Source of the DNA: Rhizobium oryzihabitans
Lineage (GTDB): Bacteria > Pseudomonadota > Alphaproteobacteria > Rhizobiales > Rhizobiaceae
Length of the DNA: 64,000 bases
Direction: 5' to 3'
Assembly: GCF_010669145.1 (NCBI RefSeq)
Contig: NZ_CP048632.1
Coordinates: 2,242,001 to 2,306,000 of the forward strand
The notes under the pieces are model-generated. The model searched no databases. It was not told the DNA's origin and saw only the letters and a list, made by a program, of their open reading frames with translations. The position numbers and the translations under genes were made by a program. Each line of letters starts with the position of its first letter. Within the stretch, counting starts at the first letter, position 1. Of the stretch, positions 18,940 to 27,812 are shown piece after piece.

Positions 18940-20068
18940 CGCCTGACACACCCATCCTGCAATTCGGCACCAGCCGCTTTCTTCTCGCGCATGCGGATCT
19001 GTTTATTTCGCAAGCGTTGGACAAAGGCGAAGCTCTGGGGCGCATCGCAATTGTCCAGACAACGGGCAATGCGGAAAGCCTGAAGCGCGTTGCGGCGCTG
19101 AATAGCGGTGCCCCTATCCCGTGCGTATCCGCGGCATTCGCGATGGGCAGGAGGTGGATGAAGAAATTTCCGGCAAGGCTGTCGCATTGGCGCTGACGGC
19201 GGATACGGACTGGGCCGAGGTTCGACGCATTGCCTGCGAGGCCGAAGTCATTCTGTCCAATACCGGCGATCGCGGTTATGAGCTGGATTCGTCTGATGGA
19301 CCGGGTCTTGCCGACGATTTCAGGCGCGTTCCGAAGAGCTTTCCGGCCAAGCTGTGCGTGCTGTTGCTGGAGCGTTTTCAGACCAATCCGGAAGCGGCAC
19401 TGTCGATCTTCCCCTGCGAGCTTGTTCCGCGCAATGGCGGCCGCCTCAAAGCGGTTGTTCGCCAGCTTGCAGACGAGTGGCAATTGCCGGCGGGATTTGC
19501 CTTTTACCTCAATGAAAAATGCCGTTTCGCCAATAGCCTGGTGGATCGCATCGTATCCGAGCCAATCGATCCGGTTGGTGCGGTGGCGGAACCCTATGCA
19601 CTTTGGGCCATCGAAAAGCAGGAAGGTCTCGTCCTTCCCTGCGACCACCCGGCAATGGTGCTGACGGACGACTTGGACCACTACGAAAAGCTGAAGCTAT
19701 TCCTGCTCAATCTCGGCCATTCCTATCTTGCCGAGCGCTGGTTGCGGGATGGTCGCGTAAAAGACGAGACGGTTCGCTACGCAATGGCCGATGATGCATT
19801 GGTCGACGATCTTGAAACGCTCTGGCGTGACGAGGTGCTGCCGGTCTTTGCAGCGGAAGGCATGGGGGATGAGGCGCAGGCCTATATCGGTGTGCTGCGG
19901 GAGCGTTTGAGAAATCCCTTTCTCGCGCATCGGCTCGCCGACATCGCCGGCAATCATGATGAAAAGAAACGCCGTCGCTTCATCCCGATCATCGCTGCTG
20001 CAGAACGCCTCGGATTGAACCTGCTGCAACCGAAGCTGCGCGCGGCGCTCGCCACCATCAAGCAATAA
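18936..20068 (+). pseudogene. uxaB: Tagaturonate/mannonate reductase-like (UxaB/UxuB, mannitol dehydrogenase family), frameshifted
   Basis: Two frames together cover a typical 377-residue polyol dehydrogenase. The first runs from 18936 (ILQFGTSRFLLAHAD) and is lost after GAP; the second carries on with VRIRGIRDGQEVDEE through the catalytic KLFLLNLGHSYLAE region to 20068. Adding one C to the CCCC at 19111-19114 restores GAPYPVRIRG without any other change, so one base has been lost or missed. The start overlaps the previous stop (ATGA). UxaB reduces D-tagaturonate to D-altronate, the substrate of the uxaA product. As read, the protein would be a truncated 86-residue N-terminus. Confidence 0.82.
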
Positions 20069-20079
20069 TGGAGTTTTTC

Positions 20080-20409
20080 ATGCAGCGTATGGGCATGGTC
20101 ATCGGCGTCAAACCGGACATGATTGCTGAATATAAAAGACTGCACGCCGCCGTGTGGCCCGAAATTCTGGCGCTGATCAGCGACTGCAACATCCGCAACT
20201 ACACGATCTTCCTGCGCGAGCCGGAAAATCTGCTGTTCGGCTATTGGGAATACCACGGCAGTGATTTCAGCGCCGACATGGCGAAGATGGCCGCAAGCCC
20301 GAAGAACAAGGAATGGTGGTCTTTCACCATTCCCTGCCAGCAACCGCTCGAAAGCCGAAAGGAAGGCGAGTGGTGGGCAATGATGGAAGAAACCTTCCAC
20401 CACAATTGA
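20080..20409 (+). CDS. RhaM-type sugar mutarotase (DUF718)
   Basis: This 109-residue protein belongs to the L-rhamnose mutarotase family, with the expected RMGMVIGVKPDMIAEYKRLH start, HAAVWPEIL, and the aromatic NKEWWSFTIPCQQP and EWWAMMEETFH motifs. The ATG at 20080 has GGAG six bases upstream; an ATG at 20068 overlaps the previous stop and would add four residues. In this locus it more likely interconverts anomers of L-fucose or L-galactose than of L-rhamnose, because no rhamnose genes are present. That substrate is inferred. Confidence 0.85.
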   Translation: MQRMGMVIGVKPDMIAEYKRLHAAVWPEILALISDCNIRNYTIFLREPENLLFGYWEYHGSDFSADMAKMAASPKNKEWWSFTIPCQQPLESRKEGEWWAMMEETFHHN

Positions 20410-20445
20410 ACGATTTCCTTTGACACTGACCGCGAGTGAACGGCC

Positions 20446-21723
20446 ATGACCAAAATTACAGATCTGCGTGTTTTCGACCTGCGTTTCCCCACCTCCCAGA
20501 GCCTCGACGGTTCGGATGCGATGAACCCCGACCCGGACTATTCGGCGGCTTACGTCATTCTCGATACCGACGAGGCGGGACTGAAAGGCCACGGGCTGAC
20601 CTTCACCATCGGCCGCGGCAATGATATCTGCTGCATGGCCATTGAGGCGATGCGCCATCTCGTCGTCGGTACTGATCTTGCGACCGTTACCGAGAACCCA
20701 GGCAAATATTGGCGGCATCTGACGAGCGACAGCCAGCTGCGCTGGATCGGCCCGGACAAAGGCGCGATGCATCTCGCCACCGGCGCGGTCGTCAATGCTG
20801 TCTGGGATCTGCTGGCCAAGAAGGCGGGAAAGCCGGTCTGGCAGCTCGTTGCCGATATGAGCCCGGAAGAAATCGCCGACATCGTCGACTACCGCTACCT
20901 GACCGATGTGCTGAGCCGCGACGACGCGCTTGCAATCCTTAAGAAAGCCGAAAGTGGCAAGAAGGAGCGGATCGAGACGCTGAAGAACGAAGGTTACGCC
21001 TGCTACACGACCTCGGCCGGCTGGCTCGGTTATGACGACGCCAAGCTGCGCCGTCTTTGCCAGGAAGCGATCGATGCCGGCTTCAACCATGTGAAGATGA
21101 AGGTTGGCCGCGATCTGGAAGACGATATTCGTCGTCTCACCATCGCCCGCGAGGTGATCGGTCCCGACCGTTATCTGATGATCGACGCCAATCAGGTGTG
21201 GGAAGTGGACCAGGCCATCGACTGGGTCAAGAAGCTTGCTTTTGCCAAGCCTTTCTTCATCGAAGAGCCGACCAGCCCGGACGACATTGCCGGCCATCGC
21301 AAGATTCGCGCGGCCATCGGTTCCGTGAAAGTGGCGACGGGCGAAATGTGCCAGAACCGTATCATGTTCAAGCAGTTCATCGCCGAAGGCGCAATCGATG
21401 TCGTGCAGATCGACAGCTGCCGCATGGGTGGTCTCAATGAGGTGCTGGCAGTTCTCCTGATTGCCGCCAAATACGGCCTGCCGGTCTGGCCGCATGCCGG
21501 CGGCGTCGGCCTTTGCGAATACGTCCAGCATCTGTCGATGATTGACTACCTCGTGGTTTCCGGCACCAAGGAAGGCCGCGTGATCGAATATGTCGACCAT
21601 CTGCACGAGCACTTCATCGAACCCTGCGATATCAGAAATGCTGCTTACATGCCGCCGAAACTGCCTGGCTTCTCCATCGAAATGAAGCCGGAGTCTATCG
21701 AGACCTATACGTTCGAAGAATAA
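20446..21723 (+). CDS. fucD: L-fuconate dehydratase (enolase superfamily)
   Basis: This 425-residue enzyme of the mandelate racemase subgroup dehydrates L-fuconate to 2-keto-3-deoxy-L-fuconate. Near the N-terminus it has RFPTSQSLDGSDAMNPDPDY, diagnostic for FucD. The barrel shows HVKMKVGRDLEDDIRR (catalytic KxK), the Mg ligands in MIDANQ, FIEEPTSPDD and TGEMCQNR, and the base His in WPHAGGVGLCE. The stop codon directly abuts the stop of convergent cobC with no base between. The enzyme needed to cleave its product is not in the window. Confidence 0.92.
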   Translation: MTKITDLRVFDLRFPTSQSLDGSDAMNPDPDYSAAYVILDTDEAGLKGHGLTFTIGRGNDICCMAIEAMRHLVVGTDLATVTENPGKYWRHLTSDSQLRWIGPDKGAMHLATGAVVNAVWDLLAKKAGKPVWQLVADMSPEEIADIVDYRYLTDVLSRDDALAILKKAESGKKERIETLKNEGYACYTTSAGWLGYDDAKLRRLCQEAIDAGFNHVKMKVGRDLEDDIRRLTIAREVIGPDRYLMIDANQVWEVDQAIDWVKKLAFAKPFFIEEPTSPDDIAGHRKIRAAIGSVKVATGEMCQNRIMFKQFIAEGAIDVVQIDSCRMGGLNEVLAVLLIAAKYGLPVWPHAGGVGLCEYVQHLSMIDYLVVSGTKEGRVIEYVDHLHEHFIEPCDIRNAAYMPPKLPGFSIEMKPESIETYTFEE

Positions 21724-22752
21724 TCAGAAGGATGACAGCGCTTCTTCGAGGCGCTGCCATTCCTCTTCAGCACCGGGAAGGCCGAAACGCATGTCGTTCG
21801 GCCTTTCATCAAAGACGCGTACCAGAATGCCGCGCCGGCCAAGATGATCGAACAGGTCAATGGCGCGGTGGTCCCTTACCAGAGTAAACAGGGACGTGCC
21901 GCCGGCAATCGTTAGTCCCGCTTTTTCCAGCAGGCCATTCATACGCCGTGCCTCTTCCGCGAGACGGAGACGCATGGACGATTGCCATTCCTTGTCTGTC
22001 AAAGCTTGCGCTGCGATGTGCAGTGCCGGGCCGGAAACTGCCCAAGGGCCAAGCCTTGCCTCCAGTTCTCCAGCGATCTCTGGACGTGCGAGCGCAAAAC
22101 CGAGCCGGACACCCGCCATGCCGTAAAACTTGCCGAAGGAGCGCAGCACCACCAGTGCTTCATAATCGGCAGCATTTGCGAGGCTTTCGGCACCTCCAGT
22201 TTCGATGAAGGCCTCATCCACCACGAGCAGGCCGCCCTTCCGGTGCATGGTCTTGGCCAAGGACAACAAGTCTTCGCGATCGATAACGCGGCCATCGGGA
22301 TTGTTGGGATTAACGACCACGGCATAATCAGATGCCGCCAGGCCGCTGATGTCCTCCACTTCGGTCACAGTCAGTCCGGTCATTCGGGCGGTTCGGGCGT
22401 GTTCGGCATAGGCGGGGGAAAGCACGGCTCCGCTTTTCGCTCCGCGGTGGACCGCGATATGAGCCAGCAATGGCATCAGCATCTGGGTGCCGGGAGAAAG
22501 CGAAACATGCCGGTCAGAAGGCGCGCCGAAAGAGGCAGCTGCGAGCCCTTTTAATTCTTCGGCTGCGTCAGGCTCCGGCAGGCGGGCAAATGCGCTGGCG
22601 GGAATGGGCGAATGCGGGTAGGAGTGCGGATTGATCCCGGTCGACAGGTCGATCCACGGTTCCGGCGCTTCAGGAAACATCAGGCGCGCCCTGCCGAGAT
22701 TGCCGCCGTGACGGATCGCAGTCTGCGCCTTTTCTGGTACTGTCTCGCCCAT
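21724..22752 (-). CDS. cobC: CobC, threonine-phosphate decarboxylase-like aminotransferase of cobalamin synthesis
   Basis: This 342-residue PLP enzyme of the class I aminotransferase fold has HGGNLGRA near the start, VVVNPNNPDGR, VDEAFIE, and the PLP lysine in LRSFGKFYGMAGVRLGFA. CobC supplies the aminopropanol(-phosphate) arm attached by CobD. Its ATG (complement of 22750-22752) and the ATG of cobD (22751-22753) share the bases of one CATG, so the genes diverge from overlapping start codons. Its 3' end abuts fucD. No terminator is visible. Confidence 0.9.
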   Translation of the reverse strand: MGETVPEKAQTAIRHGGNLGRARLMFPEAPEPWIDLSTGINPHSYPHSPIPASAFARLPEPDAAEELKGLAAASFGAPSDRHVSLSPGTQMLMPLLAHIAVHRGAKSGAVLSPAYAEHARTARMTGLTVTEVEDISGLAASDYAVVVNPNNPDGRVIDREDLLSLAKTMHRKGGLLVVDEAFIETGGAESLANAADYEALVVLRSFGKFYGMAGVRLGFALARPEIAGELEARLGPWAVSGPALHIAAQALTDKEWQSSMRLRLAEEARRMNGLLEKAGLTIAGGTSLFTLVRDHRAIDLFDHLGRRGILVRVFDERPNDMRFGLPGAEEEWQRLEEALSSF

Positions 22753-23716
22753 GTTCTTTGCTCTCGCTTTCCTGTCGCTCGTGATCGAACGCCTGACCGG
22801 TTATCCGGACTGGCTGTTCAAGCGCATCGGCCATCCCGTCACCTGGATCGGTTCGCTTATCGCGCTGCTGGACAAAAAATGGAACCGGGAGAGCGCGTCA
22901 TTTTCGCAGCGTAAGGCGGCCGGCGTTGTGGCTCTGGTCGTTTTTGTAGGGCTGACTGTATTTCTCGCATGGTTTGCGCAGTCGCTTCTTATGTTCCTCC
23001 CCTTCGGTCTGTTGCTTGTTGCGGTGCTCGGGGCGTCGCTTCCGGCACAGAAAAGTCTGGAACAGCATGTGGAGGCCGTCGCCATCGCACTGGAGCGCGA
23101 GGGGGTGGAGGGGGGCCGCAAAGCCGTTTCGATGATTGTCGGCCGCGATCCGCAGGCGCTGGATGAGGCCGCGATATGCCGGGCGGCGATCGAAAGCCTG
23201 GCCGAGAATTTTTCCGACGGCATCGTTGCCCCTTCCCTCTGGCTAGGTCTTCTGGGGCTGCCGGGTGGTGCGGGTTACAAGGCGATCAATACGGCTGACA
23301 GCATGATTGGCCATCGCTCGCCGCGCCATGAAGCCTTTGGCTGGGCGTCGGCGCGGCTGGACGATCTGGTCAATCTGCCGGCATCGAGGCTGAGCGGCGG
23401 TCTTTTCGTACTTGCGGCATTTTTTGTGAAAGGCGCATCGCCGGGTGGAGCCATTGCCGCGATACGCCGCGATGCGCGTCATCACCGCTCCCCCAATGCT
23501 GGTTGGCCGGAGTCGGCGCTTGCGGGTGCTCTCGGTTTCGCCCTTGCCGGTCCACGTTCCTACGGTGGGCAGATGATCGAAGCCCGCTTCATGGGCGAAG
23601 GCGGAAGAACGGCGTTGGTTGCCGGCGATATTCGCACGGCGCTTCGATTGGCGCGGATCGCAGACTTCTTGCTGATTGGGCTGTTCGGGTTACTGGCGAT
23701 CCTTATCGCGCTATAG
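22751..23716 (+). CDS. cobD: Adenosylcobinamide-phosphate synthase CobD (CbiB)
   Basis: This 321-residue membrane protein attaches the aminopropanol arm to cobyric acid. The family features are [14 protein letters not shown] near residue 27, [44 protein letters not shown] and several hydrophobic helices. There is no clear ribosome binding site, and any promoter must lie inside cobC. The last 14 bases overlap the convergent end of cobQ. Confidence 0.92.
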   Translation: MFFALAFLSLVIERLTGYPDWLFKRIGHPVTWIGSLIALLDKKWNRESASFSQRKAAGVVALVVFVGLTVFLAWFAQSLLMFLPFGLLLVAVLGASLPAQKSLEQHVEAVAIALEREGVEGGRKAVSMIVGRDPQALDEAAICRAAIESLAENFSDGIVAPSLWLGLLGLPGGAGYKAINTADSMIGHRSPRHEAFGWASARLDDLVNLPASRLSGGLFVLAAFFVKGASPGGAIAAIRRDARHHRSPNAGWPESALAGALGFALAGPRSYGGQMIEARFMGEGGRTALVAGDIRTALRLARIADFLLIGLFGLLAILIAL

Positions 23717-25160
23717 AAAGCAGTCTGTCGAGATCGAGGTGGTATTCCATATGGGCCGCGAGACGATCAAGAACGGCGTCCACCTGCGCTTCGTAGTTCA
23801 GTTCCGTGCTTTCTCCACCAAGCCGCTCAAGCCATGCACCACGCTGGCGATCATCCGCAAACAGACCATGTATATAGGTCCCGAAGATGCGGCAATCGGG
23901 CGATATCGTGCCCTCCGTATGTCCGTCGATGTTCGAAAACGGGAGATTGCCCGTTACGCTCGTCGTTTCGCCGACATGCATTTCATAGCCGGATAAATTA
24001 ACTCCGTCGAAACTCCTGCCCTGCACGGAGACGAGCCTCTTGTCGCCGGTCAAAACCGTCGTCACATCCAGCAGGCCAAGCCCTTCCACCGTCGCGGGTG
24101 GTCCTTCGATGCCATCAGGATCGGCAATGGTTTTTCCAAGCATCTGGTATCCGCCGCAGAGGCCGAGAACATAGCCGCCACGCCGCACATGCGCCTTGAT
24201 GTCGATATCGAGCCCCGCATTTTTAAGCACGGCAAGATCGGCGATGGTAGATTTCGAACCGCAAAGCAGAACCAGCCTGCAATCGGCGGGTATGGTCTCG
24301 CCCGGCCGCACGCGGATCAACTCCACATCCGGCTCCATGTCGAGGGGATCGAGATCGTCGAAATTGGAAATATGCGGCAGGATCGGCACGGCGATGCGGA
24401 TCTTCGCGCCGGGCTTGTGTTGCGCCGGGCCGGAAAGCCCGAGAGCATCTTCGGCCGGCAATTTCGCAGCATCGGAAAAATGCGGCAGAAGCCCGATGGA
24501 CGCCCAGCCGGTTTTTTCCGCAATCATTCGCATACCGTCCGAAAACAGTGACGGATCGCCGCGAAAGCGGTTGACGATGAAGCCCTTTATCATCGCGGCA
24601 TCGTCGGGGTCGAGAACGGTTCTTGTACCCACGAGGCTGGCGATGACCCCGCCTCTGTCTATATCGCCGATCAGGATGACGGGAGCATCGGCCGCGCGGG
24701 CAAAGCCCATATTGGCGATGTCGTTGGCGCGCAGGTTGATTTCGGATGCGCTGCCCGCCCCTTCCACCAGCACCAGATCGGCCCGTTGTTTCAGGTGCTC
24801 GAAGCTTTCCAGCACGCGCGGCATCAGCCCGGCTTTCATGTGCTGGTAATCGGCGGCTTTGGCATTGCCGACAATTTTACCCTGCACCACCACCTGTGCG
24901 CCGGTTTCGCTCTGCGGCTTCAAAAGCACCGGGTTCATGTGAACCGACAGCGGAACGCCCGCTGCACGCGCCTGCAGCGCCTGCGCGCGGCCTATCTCGC
25001 CGCCATCGGCGGTGACCGCGGCATTGTTCGACATGTTCTGCGGCTTGAACGGCATGACGGACAGGCCGCGTTTGACGAAGGCACGGGCAAGGCCGGCCAC
25101 CATCAGCGATTTGCCGACATCCGAGCCGGTTCCCTGAAACATCAGCACGCGTGCAGTCAT
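23703..25160 (-). CDS. cobQ: Cobyric acid synthase CobQ
   Basis: This 485-residue enzyme amidates side chains b, d, e and g of adenosylcobyrinic acid a,c-diamide, using glutamine and ATP. The N-terminal P-loop-like domain has [17 protein letters not shown], and the C-terminal class I glutamine amidotransferase domain has the nucleophile Cys in [10 protein letters not shown] and the His in GTYIHGLF. It starts one base after the cobO stop on the same strand, so cobO and cobQ are coupled. The length is normal. Confidence 0.95.
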   Translation of the reverse strand: MTARVLMFQGTGSDVGKSLMVAGLARAFVKRGLSVMPFKPQNMSNNAAVTADGGEIGRAQALQARAAGVPLSVHMNPVLLKPQSETGAQVVVQGKIVGNAKAADYQHMKAGLMPRVLESFEHLKQRADLVLVEGAGSASEINLRANDIANMGFARAADAPVILIGDIDRGGVIASLVGTRTVLDPDDAAMIKGFIVNRFRGDPSLFSDGMRMIAEKTGWASIGLLPHFSDAAKLPAEDALGLSGPAQHKPGAKIRIAVPILPHISNFDDLDPLDMEPDVELIRVRPGETIPADCRLVLLCGSKSTIADLAVLKNAGLDIDIKAHVRRGGYVLGLCGGYQMLGKTIADPDGIEGPPATVEGLGLLDVTTVLTGDKRLVSVQGRSFDGVNLSGYEMHVGETTSVTGNLPFSNIDGHTEGTISPDCRIFGTYIHGLFADDRQRGAWLERLGGESTELNYEAQVDAVLDRLAAHMEYHLDLDRLLSIAR

Positions 25161-25161
25161 C

Positions 25162-25779
25162 TCAGAATTCTATCCCTGCCTGCGCCTTCACACCCGCCTT
25201 GAAGTGATGTTTGACGAGGGTCATTTCCGTCACCATGTCGGCGGCGTCGATCAACGGTTGCTTGGCGTTGCGGCCGGTGACGATGACATGCAGATCGGGC
25301 CGGCGGCTGGAAAGGGTTTCGACGACTTCTTCCAGCGGCAGGTAATCGTAACGCAGCGCGATATTCAACTCGTCGAGGATCAGGAGGCCGATCGTTTCGT
25401 CAGCCATCAGGACCTTGGCTTCTTCCCAGGCCTTTGCGGCTGCCATGACATCGCGCTTCAGGTCCTGCGTGTCCCAGGTAAACCCCTCGCCCATGGTACG
25501 CCAGACGACCTTGTCACCGAAGAGCGTCAGCGCCTGCTGTTCACCCGTGGACCATGCGCCCTTGATGAATTGCACCACGCCGACCCTGCGTCCGGTGCCG
25601 AGCATGCGCAAAGCAAGGCCGAAAGCCGCCGTGGACTTGCCTTTACCGGGGCCGGTATTGATCATCAGCAGACCTTTTTCGATGGTCTTTTCCGCGACTT
25701 CGGCATCCTGAACCGTCTTGCGGTTCACCATTTTCTGCCGGTGGCGTTCGGCTTCGCTGTCGCTGATGTCGCGTGTCAT
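25162..25779 (-). CDS. cobO: Cob(I)yrinic acid a,c-diamide adenosyltransferase CobO
   Basis: This 205-residue CobA/CobO-type ATP:corrinoid adenosyltransferase has the P-loop [14 protein letters not shown] near residues 41-54 and the [16 protein letters not shown] motif. It adds the upper adenosyl ligand before the CobQ amidations. It is transcribed away from the cobalamin riboswitch, which reads the other way; no riboswitch is visible on its own leader. Confidence 0.95.
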   Translation of the reverse strand: MTRDISDSEAERHRQKMVNRKTVQDAEVAEKTIEKGLLMINTGPGKGKSTAAFGLALRMLGTGRRVGVVQFIKGAWSTGEQQALTLFGDKVVWRTMGEGFTWDTQDLKRDVMAAAKAWEEAKVLMADETIGLLILDELNIALRYDYLPLEEVVETLSSRRPDLHVIVTGRNAKQPLIDAADMVTEMTLVKHHFKAGVKAQAGIEF

Positions 25780-25924
25780 CGCGTTTTCCTTCTCGTCCAG
25801 CGGCGCGGGGCCGGATGCCCCTGCCTTTCGGAGCGGCGACTATACCCAATTTGCCGCACCCGGCAATGCGGCCAGCCAACGGGCCGCGGCATTGACCCCC
25901 ACGCCCGTTCAGCCTAAGGGTAAG

Positions 25925-26125
25925 GGACTGACGGTCTTTTCCCGGCAACGGGAAAAGCTAAGAGGGAACACGGTTCCGCCCTGACAGGGGTCATTCCGTG
26001 GCTGCCCCCGCAACTGTAAGCGGCAAGCCCGCACCGTAAAGCCACTGAACCTCTAAAGATGGTTCGGGAAGGCGGTGCCCGGGTGTTTTAAAGCCGCAAG
26101 CCAGGAGACCTGCCGTTTCAGGAAA
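25925..26125 (+). ncRNA. Cobalamin riboswitch
   Basis: On the plus strand, conserved blocks of the AdoCbl riboswitch appear in order: GCTAAGAGGGAACACGGTT (about 25957-25975), the GCCCCCGCAACTGTAAGCGG core (about 26004-26023), and the B12-box segment GCCGCAAGCCAGGAGACCTGCC (about 26093-26114). It precedes the DUF1636-cobW-cobN series by about 130 bases and should turn these genes off when cobalamin is plentiful. The 5' boundary is approximate. Confidence 0.93.
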
Positions 26126-26138
26126 AACGTCTGCCGGG

Positions 26139-26228
26139 CGGGGTGCTCCGGTCAGTCGGTCAGATCGAACAGCCGGCTCTGCGCTTTTCCGCATGCCGTT
26201 TTCGACATCCGCACCCCGATGAGTTTTT
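26139..26228 (+). terminator. Possible expression platform of the cobalamin riboswitch
   Basis: CGGGGTGC at 26139-26146 is perfectly complementary to GCACCCCG at 26211-26218, which is followed after a few bases by TTTTT. The long loop makes a simple terminator uncertain, but position and T run suit a switchable terminator. Confidence 0.4.
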
Positions 26229-26251
26229 AAAGGCGCGGAAAGCGAAACGGT

Positions 26252-26677
26252 TTGGATATTACAGCGGTCTCTTCATGTGCGAATTCGGAGGCGGAAGGCG
26301 AAAACGCCTCCGGCGTCGTCGTTTTTGTCTGCCGCAGCTGTCGCGATGAAACCGATCCCAATGCGGAGCCGCGACCCGGTGCACGTCTTGCGGATGCCGT
26401 CATGGCAACGGCGCAGGAAGCCGGCATTGTCGTCCGTTCCGTCAATTGTCTTGCCAATTGCAAACGCGGCCTCAGCGCCGTGCTTCGCGGCGGCGACGGC
26501 TGGTCCTATGTCTTTGGCGGGCTGACGCCCGACGATGCGGAAGACCTGCTGACCGGCGCGCGCATGCTGGCCGCCTCCGCAGATGGCCTGATGCCCTGGC
26601 GCGGCCGCCCCGATACATTGAAGCGCGGCATGGTGGCGCGCATTCCCCCATTCGATTTTACCGAGGAGAGATCATGA
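26252..26677 (+). CDS. DUF1636 ferredoxin-like metal-binding protein
   Basis: The frame from a TTG at 26252 encodes 141 residues; the start is uncertain because the conserved part begins around residue 22 (VVVFVCRSCRDET). CRSC and NCLANCKRG (about residue 63 on) give four cysteines arranged as in thioredoxin-fold 2Fe-2S ferredoxins. The stop overlaps the cobW start, and the gene lies directly behind the cobalamin riboswitch, so a job in cobalt handling or corrin synthesis is likely. DUF1636 proteins commonly sit beside cobW, but their function is not established to my knowledge. Confidence 0.75.
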   Translation: MDITAVSSCANSEAEGENASGVVVFVCRSCRDETDPNAEPRPGARLADAVMATAQEAGIVVRSVNCLANCKRGLSAVLRGGDGWSYVFGGLTPDDAEDLLTGARMLAASADGLMPWRGRPDTLKRGMVARIPPFDFTEERS

Positions 26678-27711
26678 GCACCCTTCTGGACCGCGTTCCC
26701 TGCACCATCGTCACCGGCTTTCTGGGGGCCGGAAAAACCACGCTGCTGCGCGGTCTTCTCGAAAAGCTTGATGGCAAGCGACTGGCCATCATCGTCAATG
26801 AGTTCGGTGATATCGGCATCGATGGCGAAATCCTCAAAGGCTGCGGCATTGAGAGCTGCCCGGAGGAAAACATCGTCGAACTGGCCAATGGCTGCATCTG
26901 CTGCACGGTCGCGGATGATTTCCAGCCGGCCATTGAACAGATCCTCAGCCGCCAGCCGAAGGTGGAGCATATCCTCATCGAGACCTCGGGCCTTGCCCTG
27001 CCGAAGCCCCTGGTGCAGGCGTTCCAGTGGCCGGCGATCAAGAGCCGCGTAACGGTGGATGCCGTGGTGGCTGTCGTGGACGGTGCCGCCCTTGCAGAGG
27101 GCCAGGTGGCGCATGACATGGAAGCGCTTGCCGCCCAGCGGGCGAATGACGAAGCGCTCGATCACGACGATCCGGTGGAAGAAGTCTTCGAGGATCAGGT
27201 CGCCTGCGCCGATCTCATCGTCCTCACCAAGGCCGATCTCCTTGATCACGCCGGTCTGGAAAAGGCGAAGGCTCATATTCTCGAGCATCTGCCGCGGGCT
27301 GCGAAGATCGTCGTCGCCTCGAATGGTGCAATCGACCCCGCCGTTCTGATTGGTCTCGGCCTTGCGGTGGAGGAGGATATCGAAAACCGCCGCACCCATC
27401 ATGATGGCGAGCTTGACCACGAACACGACGATTTCGACAGCTTCGTCATCGATCTGCCCGCCGTGACCGATCCGGAAGCACTGGCCACCCGTATCGCGGA
27501 AACTGCTGCTGCGGAAAACGTTCTTCGCATCAAGGGTTTCGTTGAAGTTTCCGCCAAGCCGATGCGCCTGCAGGTGCAGGCTGTCGGCAGCCGCGTCAAC
27601 CATTATTACGATCGGCCATGGGCAGCCGGTGAGGAGCGCCGCAGCCGCCTCGTCATCATCGGCGAGAAGGGCATCAACCGCGAAAAGATCGAACAGATGC
27701 TGGCCGCCTGA
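26674..27711 (+). CDS. cobW: CobW, COG0523 GTPase of cobalamin synthesis
   Basis: This 345-residue G3E-family GTPase has the P-loop GFLGAGKTT at residues 15-23, the metal-binding GCICC motif at 73-77, SGLALPKP, TKADLL (the G4 motif) and a His/Asp-rich stretch (HHDGELDHEHDD near residue 247). COG0523 proteins are metallochaperones; CobW is thought to hand cobalt to the CobNST chelatase. The ATG at 26674 overlaps the DUF1636 stop and has GAGGAGAG upstream. A long palindrome separates it from cobN. Confidence 0.93.
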   Translation: MSTLLDRVPCTIVTGFLGAGKTTLLRGLLEKLDGKRLAIIVNEFGDIGIDGEILKGCGIESCPEENIVELANGCICCTVADDFQPAIEQILSRQPKVEHILIETSGLALPKPLVQAFQWPAIKSRVTVDAVVAVVDGAALAEGQVAHDMEALAAQRANDEALDHDDPVEEVFEDQVACADLIVLTKADLLDHAGLEKAKAHILEHLPRAAKIVVASNGAIDPAVLIGLGLAVEEDIENRRTHHDGELDHEHDDFDSFVIDLPAVTDPEALATRIAETAAAENVLRIKGFVEVSAKPMRLQVQAVGSRVNHYYDRPWAAGEERRSRLVIIGEKGINREKIEQMLAA

Positions 27712-27716
27712 CATAA

Positions 27717-27807
27717 AGCACGTCCGGTTTAAACGGAATCATCGGACGTGCTGTCTTGTTTGCGCATTGTCGGACGCAAAACTGCACTGCACTTTTACTG
27801 GAAATGC
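27717..27807. repeat. Mosaic palindromic intergenic element between cobW and cobN
   Basis: The first module is AGCACGTCCG and its exact complement (27717-27726 and 27743-27752) around a 16-base loop. The second (27764-27807) contains GGACGCAAAACTGC and CTTTTACTGGAAATGC and is a near copy of the element at 9785-9823. The arrangement resembles the composite intergenic repeats that are abundant in rhizobia. The first hairpin could also weaken transcription into cobN. Confidence 0.6.
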
Positions 27808-27812
27808 CTTAG

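Noticed and set aside
19954..21612. Open frame of about 550 codons antisense to L-fuconate dehydratase
   Set aside because: It lies entirely opposite well-recognised genes (fucD, the mutarotase and the UxaB-like gene) and its translation shows no family motif; long antisense frames are common at this GC content.
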